Origin: Vulcanimicrobiota bacterium
GTDB lineage: Bacteria; Vulcanimicrobiota; Vulcanimicrobiia; Vulcanimicrobiales; Vulcanimicrobiaceae
Assembly (NCBI GenBank): GCA_030038215.1
Contig: JASHPI010000039.1
Coordinates: 1-37,871 of the forward strand
DNA length: 37,871 nucleotides
Direction: 5' to 3'
Part shown: positions 8,634-15,890 of the stretch, one piece after another
Numbering within the stretch: position 1 is the first letter of the stretch
Layout: each line of letters begins with the position of its first letter
Program-made: the position numbers and the translations under genes
The notes under the pieces: model-generated
What the model was told of the DNA's origin: nothing
Databases searched by the model: none
Seen by the model: the letters and a program-made list of their open reading frames with translations, nothing else

Positions 8634-10262
8634 ATGTCTCAACAATCCGTTCGTGACGTAACATTTCAACTGCTGCGCGAGCTCGGCATCACAACCGTCT
8701 TTGGCAACTTGGGTTCAACCGAAGAGACCTTCCTGACGAACTTCCCGCACGACTTTCGTTACGTGTTGGCTCCTCAAGAAGCGTCCGTAGTAGGTATCGC
8801 CGACGGTTTTGCGCAGGTGTCTCGACGGCCGGCGCTGGTGAATCTGCACACGACCGCGACCGGCAATGGGTTGGGGAATCTAGCTACGGCGTTCCAAGGT
8901 AAGGCGCCGCTCATTGTGACCGCGGGTCAGCAGACACGCGAGATGCTCCTTTTGGAACCGATGCTAACCGATGTCGAACCCACCGCCCTATTGCGTCCTT
9001 GGGTCAAGTGGGCGTACGAGCCCGTGCGGGCAAAGGATGTTCCGGCTGCGTTTATGCGCGCCGTGGCGACCGCAGTGCAGCCGCCGGCAGGTCCGGTTTT
9101 TCTGTCGTTGCCGCTGGGTGATTGGGACGAACCCTGCGACGCTGGGGCAGTGGTGAGGACCGTAAGCCGGCGGGTCGCTCCCGACCCGACGCGTTTGTCT
9201 GAGTTTGCCGAGGCGCTGCGCGAAGCAAAGTCGCCCGTTTTGATTTACGGGGCCGACATCGCGCGAGGCAGCGGCTGGCCCCAGGCCGTGGCGCTTGCCG
9301 AGACGCTCGGTGCGACCGTGTGGGCCGCGCCATCTTCAGAACAGGCTCCCTTTCCGGAAGACCATCCCCTGTATGCCGGTGGCTTGCCATTCGCGATGGG
9401 GCCGTTAAGTCAAAAACTGGACGGCCATGATGTGGCGGTGGTCGTCGGCGCGCCCGTCTTCCGCTATTATCCTTACGCGCCCGGCCCATACTTGCCGCGT
9501 GGACTTCGGCTACTGCATATTTCCGACGATCCGGCCGAGACGGCGCGAGCCCCGGTCGGCGACAGCTTGATCGCAGATGCGGTCTTGTCTCTCGAAGCGC
9601 TTCGCGAGCTGCTCCGCGATTGCACGCCGAAGCTCAAGAGGGCGCGCGAGACGGTAGCACATCGTATGGCGGCCTACCCACCCGGCGTACCCGAAGCCTC
9701 GGATGGACGCATGAGATCTGCAGAACTATTCCGCACGCTCAACGAGGTCCGGCCGGCCAACGCCATCGTTATCGAAGAAAGCCCGTCGAATCTTCCCGAT
9801 CTTCACACCGAATGGCCGATCACGCAACCCGATGGGTTCTATACCTCTGCCAGCGGAGTTCTCGGTTGGGGTCTCCCGGCATCCGTCGGTATTGCACTCG
9901 CGGAGCGCGACTCCGGGCGCAACCGTCCGGTGACCGCCGTTATCGGCGAAGGCTCCTTTCAGTATGCGGTTCAGTCGCTATGGACCGCTGCGCAGTTGAA
10001 TCTTCCCTTGCTCGTTGTGGTGCCTCGTAATGACGAGTACTGCATCCTCAAGTCGTTTGCCAAGTTCGAGCACGCGTCGGGAGTGCCGGCTCTCGACATC
10101 CCGGGATACGACATCGTTTCCATTGCAAAGGGCTACGGGTGCGACGCGGTGCGCTTGAACGATGTTGGAGCGATCAAGAAAGCGGCGGTCGAAGCCTGGA
10201 ACAAGTCGAAGCCCACCGTGCTGGACGTACCGATTTGCCGGCAAGTACCTCCACTGTTTTAA
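8634..10262 (+). CDS. Thiamine-diphosphate enzyme, benzoylformate decarboxylase-like
   Basis: FGNLGSTEETFL, LAPQEASVVGIADGFAQ, NLHTTATGNGLGNL, PLIVTAGQQTREML align with recalled Pseudomonas putida benzoylformate decarboxylase. Confidence 0.85.
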   Translation: MSQQSVRDVTFQLLRELGITTVFGNLGSTEETFLTNFPHDFRYVLAPQEASVVGIADGFAQVSRRPALVNLHTTATGNGLGNLATAFQGKAPLIVTAGQQTREMLLLEPMLTDVEPTALLRPWVKWAYEPVRAKDVPAAFMRAVATAVQPPAGPVFLSLPLGDWDEPCDAGAVVRTVSRRVAPDPTRLSEFAEALREAKSPVLIYGADIARGSGWPQAVALAETLGATVWAAPSSEQAPFPEDHPLYAGGLPFAMGPLSQKLDGHDVAVVVGAPVFRYYPYAPGPYLPRGLRLLHISDDPAETARAPVGDSLIADAVLSLEALRELLRDCTPKLKRARETVAHRMAAYPPGVPEASDGRMRSAELFRTLNEVRPANAIVIEESPSNLPDLHTEWPITQPDGFYTSASGVLGWGLPASVGIALAERDSGRNRPVTAVIGEGSFQYAVQSLWTAAQLNLPLLVVVPRNDEYCILKSFAKFEHASGVPALDIPGYDIVSIAKGYGCDAVRLNDVGAIKKAAVEAWNKSKPTVLDVPICRQVPPLF

Positions 10263-10298
10263 CGAGCAAAGCACGCGTTCCGCTAGACGCGTAGTCCG

Positions 10299-11681
10299 AT
10301 GAATCGCAGTGCGGCGCTTGCATTAGTCTGCACGGCACAGTTCGTTTTGCAACTGGACTTCAGCGTCGTGAACGTCGCTCTTCCGGCGATGCTCAAATCG
10401 CTGGAGATCCCACCCGCCCAGCTGCAGTGGGTCGTCACGGGCTACGCACTAACCTTCGGCTCGTTACTGCTCGTAGGTGGAAGTGCCACAACTCTTGTCG
10501 GTCAGCGCCGGCTGTTTTTCCTAGGCCTCACGCTCTTCGGCGTCGCTTCGATTGCGTGCGGACTCGCACAGTCTGCCTTGGCGTTGATCGTTGCCCGTTT
10601 GACTCAAGGCGTGGCGGGCGCGGTGATCGCGCCATCAGCGCTTGCGTTGCTGACGACGACAAACGCCGAAGGACCGCAGCGCGATCGGGCGCTTGGCATT
10701 TGGCAAGCGATGACTGCAGCGGGGGCTCTAAGCGGCGTCATCGCGGGTGGCCTCCTGACACAGTATCTGGGCTGGCGCTCGATTTTTCTGGTCAACCCGC
10801 CCTTGATCGCCGTCATGCTCCTGTGCGTGCCTCGTCTGCTTCCAGCCGATCAGCCCGCTACGGGCGCTCGGCTCGACATCCGCGGCGCGGCGTTGCTCAC
10901 CGGCGCTCTCGCCGCGCTGATCCTCGGGTTGAGTAACGGCGCGGAGTACGGCTTTAGCGCTGCGCTCACGATCGCGGCCGTTGCGGCTGCGGCGTTGTTC
11001 GGCGTGGGCTTCGTCGGCGCCGAGCGGAGCATCGCGGACCCGATGATCCCTCGCCAAATCCTCGCGACGCCGACGCGGCGGGCGTCGGTCGGCGCGATGG
11101 TGCTCGTGGGTGCGATCATCAGCGCCTACGTCTACTTCGTCTCGCTCTACCTGCAGCGTGTCCTGGGGTTCGGTCCCGGCCTCACCGGTCTGGCACTGAT
11201 CCCATCGACCCTAACGGTTGTGGCGACGTCGACGCTGGGCTTGCGATTGTTGCTTGCCCGACTTGGACTGAAAACGACGCTCATCGCGGGTTTGGTCGCG
11301 ATGGCCGCGGGTCAATTCGTGCTTACGCTCGTCTCGCGCGGAGCCGGCTATGTCGAAGTCGTGCTTCCCGGCCTGGTCATCACGGCATTCGGCATGGGGC
11401 TCGCGCTGCCGACCCTGTCGATCGTGCTGACCAGTGGCGTCGACCGCCAAGATGAAGGGCTTGCCGGTGCGCTCTTCGTCACCAGCCAGCAGGTTGGCGC
11501 GGCGGTCGGCCTGGCGTCCCTTGCCACGATCGCGGCCCTGCGCAGCGCGCAGGCACACGGCTCGCTCGAGGCGGGCTACGGTCTTTCGTTTTCGATCGCT
11601 GGGGGCTTCGCAATCGTGGCCGTCCTGCTCGCCGCGGCCAAGATCCGAGGCGCGACCAGCATACTGACCCGGCCTGGATAA
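10299..11681 (+). CDS. MFS transporter, DHA2 (EmrB/QacA-like) drug efflux type
   Basis: LDFSVVNVALPAMLKSLEIPPAQLQWVVTGYALTFGSLLLVGG, multiple hydrophobic segments; characteristic DHA2 motif. Confidence 0.88.
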   Translation: MNRSAALALVCTAQFVLQLDFSVVNVALPAMLKSLEIPPAQLQWVVTGYALTFGSLLLVGGSATTLVGQRRLFFLGLTLFGVASIACGLAQSALALIVARLTQGVAGAVIAPSALALLTTTNAEGPQRDRALGIWQAMTAAGALSGVIAGGLLTQYLGWRSIFLVNPPLIAVMLLCVPRLLPADQPATGARLDIRGAALLTGALAALILGLSNGAEYGFSAALTIAAVAAAALFGVGFVGAERSIADPMIPRQILATPTRRASVGAMVLVGAIISAYVYFVSLYLQRVLGFGPGLTGLALIPSTLTVVATSTLGLRLLLARLGLKTTLIAGLVAMAAGQFVLTLVSRGAGYVEVVLPGLVITAFGMGLALPTLSIVLTSGVDRQDEGLAGALFVTSQQVGAAVGLASLATIAALRSAQAHGSLEAGYGLSFSIAGGFAIVAVLLAAAKIRGATSILTRPG

Positions 11682-11714
11682 AAAGGCCCTGGGCTGTTCC
11701 GCTCCCCAGGGCCC
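11681..11714 (-). terminator. Intrinsic-terminator-like hairpin; its U-tract orientation is on the minus strand
   Basis: Perfect 9-bp stem GGCCCTGGG (11686-11694) / CCCAGGGCC (11706-11714), 11-nt loop, with AAAAA at 11681-11685 on + (UUUUU 3' of the stem on -). Confidence 0.55.
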
Positions 11715-11857
11715 CTGTCGGCAGTGAAAGGTGAAAACACGCCGGCTGTTACGTTATCGGCCAAACCAAGCGGGCGTTTAGCGCCGGTGGCGGCCGGGGG
11801 CGGGTCCCCCCAATTATAAGCGCCTTGCTATCCGCTAGGTCGCCCGCTGCCGATACT

Positions 11858-12019
11858 ATGAGTATGACGCAGGCTAGAGGCCTGGCCTTAGATTTTATTT
11901 TCGCGCTCGGCTCGGTCGAGTTCATCGCGGCGTACGTTCAGACCGGCACCTGGCTCCTGATTGCCGCGTGCGCGCTTTGGCTTGTCGGTTTCGGCATGAT
12001 GTCGCTGGGGGGTCGCTGA
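11858..12019 (+). CDS. Small membrane protein
   Basis: MSMTQARGLALDFIFALGSVEFIAAYVQTGTWLLIAACALWLVGFGMMSLGGR, likely two TM segments; ATG at 11858 or 11864. Confidence 0.45.
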   Translation: MSMTQARGLALDFIFALGSVEFIAAYVQTGTWLLIAACALWLVGFGMMSLGGR

Positions 12020-12046
12020 TCGGTCTTCGCGCGAACGAGAGGATCC

Positions 12047-12415
12047 ATGGCTAAGGTCACCATCGACAAGGATGTCCTAAACATCGACCTTTCGCTCTTG
12101 GACTCGGTCCTCGCGTTCCATGGCTCGTTCCACATTCCGTTATCGCATGTAACGAATGCCTACGTGAGCGATCTCGAGGACCTCGAGCTTCAGTACGATC
12201 TCAAGGGCACCAACTGGGGGCTCTGGAAATCCGTCGGAGTCTTCGCAAATCCCGAAGGTCTCATCTTCGTCGACGTCGGGCAAGGGGATTGCCTCGTGGT
12301 CGAAACTCGCGGCGAGCGCTTTCCTCGAATCGCGGTGCAACTCTCAGAGGGCGATCCTAACGCGCTTGCGCATGAAATCATGCGCGCTATCCCCGACAGC
12401 GGACCCGTCGATTGA
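12047..12415 (+). CDS. Hypothetical protein, possibly PH-like fold
   Basis: 122-aa ORF behind GAGGATCC; strand-rich pattern (LNIDLSLLDSVLAFHGSFHIPLSHVTNAYV...LIFVDVGQGDCLVVET) suggests a bacterial PH-like domain. Confidence 0.6.
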   Translation: MAKVTIDKDVLNIDLSLLDSVLAFHGSFHIPLSHVTNAYVSDLEDLELQYDLKGTNWGLWKSVGVFANPEGLIFVDVGQGDCLVVETRGERFPRIAVQLSEGDPNALAHEIMRAIPDSGPVD

Positions 12416-12475
12416 AGCCAGGGGCAGGCGGGGATTTGAAGAAGGCTGCCGAGCTACTTTACGGGGAGACGATAG

Positions 12476-12883
12476 ATGACTTCCACACAAGTCGAACTGG
12501 ACAATATCGACCGCGTTCGCAAGGGATTCGAGGCATTTGCTGCTTCGGATATCGCGACCCTGAGCGAACTCTTTGACGCTAACGCCGTATGGCGCGCCGA
12601 ACCCACGGGAGTACTCGCGGGAGATTATGAAGGTCGTGACGCGATCTTCGCGATGTTTGTGCAAACGGCCCAAGAAACGGCCGGAACGTTCCGCGCCGTG
12701 CCAACAGCGATTGCGGCATCCAACGACAAGGTCTTCGTTCAGGTCAACGCGACCGGCGAGCGTCACGGTAGCACGTTGAATGCGGGAGAAGTATTAGTTT
12801 TTACGCTCGTCGACGGACGGGTACGCGAAGTCCGCCTCTATCAGGAAAATCCGTCCCAAAACGCGGAGTTCTGGAGCGCCTAG
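12476..12883 (+). CDS. SnoaL-like / NTF2-fold protein (ketosteroid isomerase-related)
   Basis: VRKGFEAFAASDIATLSELFDANAVWRAEPTGVLAGDYEGRDAIFAMF...NAGEVLVFTLVDGRVREVRLYQ. Confidence 0.85.
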   Translation: MTSTQVELDNIDRVRKGFEAFAASDIATLSELFDANAVWRAEPTGVLAGDYEGRDAIFAMFVQTAQETAGTFRAVPTAIAASNDKVFVQVNATGERHGSTLNAGEVLVFTLVDGRVREVRLYQENPSQNAEFWSA

Positions 12884-13779
12884 ATCGCGCCCTCGGAGGT
12901 CAACCAACGGCGCGTCGCGGCGATCGCGGCATTCAGCAGTTCGAGTTTGGCGCCGGACGTGCCGACGTGGCCGCCTGGCAGTTGGATCGTTTGTTTGGGT
13001 TGGGGCGCGAGTTCTTCGAGACGTTCGCTGGCCGCATGGGGAATCGTCGTATCGTCCGCGCTCGAGATGAGCAAGAAGCGCCCCGTCAAGTGCGACACGT
13101 GGAGCGCCGGGTCCATCGGACGAAACAGTGACTCCGCCACAAGCGCAGCGAAGCTGCGCAACCATTGAGGCTGAATCTGCTGGTCACCCGCGACGACCGC
13201 CGAGATCGGCGCGCCGCCGTCTGCAAGTACGGTCCACCGCACATCCGTACCGTGTGACTGCATCATTTGCTCGGCAGCAGGTGCGGCGATTGCTCCCAGG
13301 GAGAAGCCAATGAGCGTAACGCGGCTGGGGTCGGCCCAGGGCTGCGCAAGCGTCCAACGCGACACGGCGGACATTCGTCCGGGGATGGCGAGCGCATTCT
13401 CGCGCATCGATACGATCTCGTGCAGCCCTAGCCTTCGAGGCAGTTGCGGCCAATCGTAACCGACGATTGCCGCTGCTCCGGGGTTCGGGATAAGGCCGAC
13501 GCTGTGCTGTCCGCTTCCGAGCGCGCCCAACACGAAGACGACCGGCAGTTTGCGATCCGTCCGGGTTGCGGGAAGGCTCATCGCAAAACCGATCTTTCCG
13601 AGTCGAGGATCGGCGAGCGTGACGTGTTGAATGTTCCGGCCGGCCTCCTGCTGCGTCGGCGCGATGCTCGTAATCGTTGCAGGTGCCGCTTTTGGAAGCT
13701 CTGCGAGCGCGTACCCTTGCAACCGCAGGGTGATCAAGCAACTGAATGCCAGCAGCTTGGGGACGGACGATACTTTCAC
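12880..13779 (-). CDS. Secreted alpha/beta-hydrolase
   Basis: VTLIGFSLGAIAAPAAEQ (nucleophile elbow GFSLG), ISSADDTTIPHAA (acid) and GGHVGT (His). Confidence 0.8.
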   Translation of the reverse strand: MKVSSVPKLLAFSCLITLRLQGYALAELPKAAPATITSIAPTQQEAGRNIQHVTLADPRLGKIGFAMSLPATRTDRKLPVVFVLGALGSGQHSVGLIPNPGAAAIVGYDWPQLPRRLGLHEIVSMRENALAIPGRMSAVSRWTLAQPWADPSRVTLIGFSLGAIAAPAAEQMMQSHGTDVRWTVLADGGAPISAVVAGDQQIQPQWLRSFAALVAESLFRPMDPALHVSHLTGRFLLISSADDTTIPHAASERLEELAPQPKQTIQLPGGHVGTSGAKLELLNAAIAATRRWLTSEGAI

Positions 13780-13822
13780 GCATAGTAAACGCGGGCGCTT
13801 CGCTTCACGTTGCTCGGAGCCG

Positions 13823-14545
13823 CTATTGCGGCGAAGCCTTAATCAGCTTCATCTCGACGGTATAGCGGTTGACGGTCAGCTGCGGAACGAACGTGAACTC
13901 CTCGTCGACGAGTGCCGGCACCTTCAAATGAGGATCGAAGAGGATATTCGCCTTTCGATTGACGGCGATGTAGCGCCCACCCTGTTGTTTCATCGAGCCG
14001 GTGGAGTGGATCAGGATAAGCGGGCCGCCGCCGGGAGTTCCCTTGCCGGTTAGCGTGTACGCACAGTTCCACGTGTAGACTTGCCCTGCGAATCCGGTTG
14101 CCGCGCTGGGAGAGAACGTCGCCTTCACGCTGTACTTCTGCTGCCACGTCGCAGTCGGCCCCGCCGACAACGGACTGAAATACTCTTGCCCGAGCAGCGG
14201 CACGATGGCGATTTGAATCGGCGAGATCGCATACGGAGCGTGCGGACAGGTGACGCCGCCGTCGAGATATACTTCGCACGTGTAGCTCTGTCGGGGTTTG
14301 ACGGTATTCCACCAGTTATCGGTCGCGGTGACGGTCATGCCGCCGTCTTTCGCGAGGCCAACGAGGTCAATCGTGGTCGTGCCGGTGCCCGTTCCTGACT
14401 TCGCAGCTTTCGTGTTGTAACCAAATTGATAGACGAGATGAGTTACCGAGCGCAACCCCGCGGCGGCCGGCGATTGCGCCGGGAGCGCGGGAGAGCCGGC
14501 CAATATCGCGGCCGTAATAATAGCGACTGGCAACAGTTTATTCAT
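13823..14545 (-). CDS. Secreted protein of unknown function
   Basis: MNKLLPVAIITAAILAGSPALPAQS signal peptide; AAAGGAG before ATG at 14545. The ORF track start (14887) is too far upstream. Confidence 0.75.
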   Translation of the reverse strand: MNKLLPVAIITAAILAGSPALPAQSPAAAGLRSVTHLVYQFGYNTKAAKSGTGTGTTTIDLVGLAKDGGMTVTATDNWWNTVKPRQSYTCEVYLDGGVTCPHAPYAISPIQIAIVPLLGQEYFSPLSAGPTATWQQKYSVKATFSPSAATGFAGQVYTWNCAYTLTGKGTPGGGPLILIHSTGSMKQQGGRYIAVNRKANILFDPHLKVPALVDEEFTFVPQLTVNRYTVEMKLIKASPQ

Positions 14546-14717
14546 GGTGAACTCCTTTGGCGCCGAGAGAGCACGAGCTATCTTGTCGCGTTGGCGACCC
14601 ACCCATACGAGCCCCTGCCAGGTGCCACCGCCGGCGCTGCAGGAGGGCTCTCGCGCAAGAAGGAAGGGCGCCTCCTCGCTTTGCTTCACAACATCTTCAA
14701 ATAGCAGGAGAAAACGC

Positions 14718-15131
14718 GTGAAACTTCTCGGTCGCTTCATCGCCACGGCGCTGATGGTCGTTGGGATCGCCGCATCGATCTCAGCCGCGCAAGCGGCTAC
14801 CACGCCGATCCTCGTTAAGAGCTGTGTGGTTGTCAAACCGAAGCCCTTCAGCCACATGGCCAACGGCACCGCTATTACGTACGTCAATCTAGGCCACCGG
14901 ACAGCTTCGGCCGTGACCTTCGCGGTCGGTTACCGCAATGCGGCCAACCATTATTTGCGCCGGGTGACCGACGTCGGATCGTTCGCGCCGGGAGCGACGA
15001 TCGAACACACCCTCAGCCTGTATAACGACGTGACGTACGCAGGCGCTGCCACCTCGCTCTGCGTCCCCGTCGAGGTCAAATATGCCGGCGGGACGGTCTG
15101 GATGGCGCCGTCGAGGCCGGGAAGCCCCTAA
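14718..15131 (+). CDS. Small secreted protein of unknown function
   Basis: GTG start behind GCAGGAGA; MKLLGRFIATALMVVGIAASISAAQA-type signal peptide (GTG-coded Met). ORF track start at 14544 is too early. Confidence 0.7.
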   Translation: MKLLGRFIATALMVVGIAASISAAQAATTPILVKSCVVVKPKPFSHMANGTAITYVNLGHRTASAVTFAVGYRNAANHYLRRVTDVGSFAPGATIEHTLSLYNDVTYAGAATSLCVPVEVKYAGGTVWMAPSRPGSP

Positions 15132-15141
15132 AAAGTCTACC

Positions 15142-15162
15142 GCGGTCAACGGAATTGACCGC
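15142..15162. repeat. Perfect 8-bp inverted repeat (hairpin) downstream of 14718..15131
   Basis: GCGGTCAA (15142-15149) CGGAA TTGACCGC (15155-15162); no following T-tract. Confidence 0.6.
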
Positions 15163-15200
15163 CTCTAGGATCAGATAGTAGCCCGTCGAAACAGCGAGAC

Positions 15201-15860
15201 GTGCGTGTCGGATTTCGAACGACCGTCTCGCTGCTACTTTGCGCCGCGGCTGCCGCGGCGGCGATGGCGCACGAGGCGATCGACATCGTCGGCGACTACG
15301 CCTTAGCGCACGACACGTACGATAATCTCCCGCACTCCTCGCGCGAACTCGTCAGCGGGGTAGCGTTGCTCCTCGCGGTACTGCTCGCGGGGCGCGGGCT
15401 GCGTTTCTGTTGTGCGATCGCCGCGGCGAATCGCGCTCGCGTTGCGCAACTGCGGCCCTCGCGAAGCTGGAGCGCCGGTTTTATCATGGGCGTGATCGCC
15501 CTGACGGCTACCCTCGTTCCATCGATGGAATGGCTCGACGGCCGCCTCGGCGGCGTGCCGGTGAGAGAGCTCGACGACGCCTTCGGCGGATCGATCCTGT
15601 TGGGCGGCGGCACGACCGTCGTCTGCGCCGCCCTGGTCGCGTTCCTCGTCTACGGCTTCGCGCGCTGGCTGATTTCACATCGAGACTCGATCGCAACCAT
15701 CATCGAGACCCTGTTGCGCCGCAGCGACGGCGTCGCGCGACCGTGCAGCCACGATCTGACGCGCTGCCTCTCGACGCCGCGCCGGCGGCGCACGCCTTAC
15801 GCCTTGCGCTTGTGCAAGCGCGGACCTCCTGACCTCGATTTGCTGGCGCTTCCTTCTTAA
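15201..15860 (+). CDS. Membrane protein of unknown function
   Basis: GTG start; signal-like N-terminus and several hydrophobic segments (VALLLAVLLAGRGLRF, AGFIMGVIALTATLV, TTVVCAALVAFLVYGFARWL). Confidence 0.55.
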   Translation: MRVGFRTTVSLLLCAAAAAAAMAHEAIDIVGDYALAHDTYDNLPHSSRELVSGVALLLAVLLAGRGLRFCCAIAAANRARVAQLRPSRSWSAGFIMGVIALTATLVPSMEWLDGRLGGVPVRELDDAFGGSILLGGGTTVVCAALVAFLVYGFARWLISHRDSIATIIETLLRRSDGVARPCSHDLTRCLSTPRRRRTPYALRLCKRGPPDLDLLALPS

Positions 15861-15890
15861 CTAGCAACTCGTTCTTCAGGAGTATTTCTC

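Noticed and set aside
14560-14656. Named riboswitch (cobalamin, c-di-GMP, Moco, SAH, glycine)
   Set aside because: Compared with recalled consensus elements; none matched, so only an unnamed structure is proposed.
14546-14887. N-terminal extension of the minus-strand secreted protein and of the + ORF at 14544
   Set aside because: Signal peptides plus good ribosome-binding sites place starts at 14545(-) and 14718(+).
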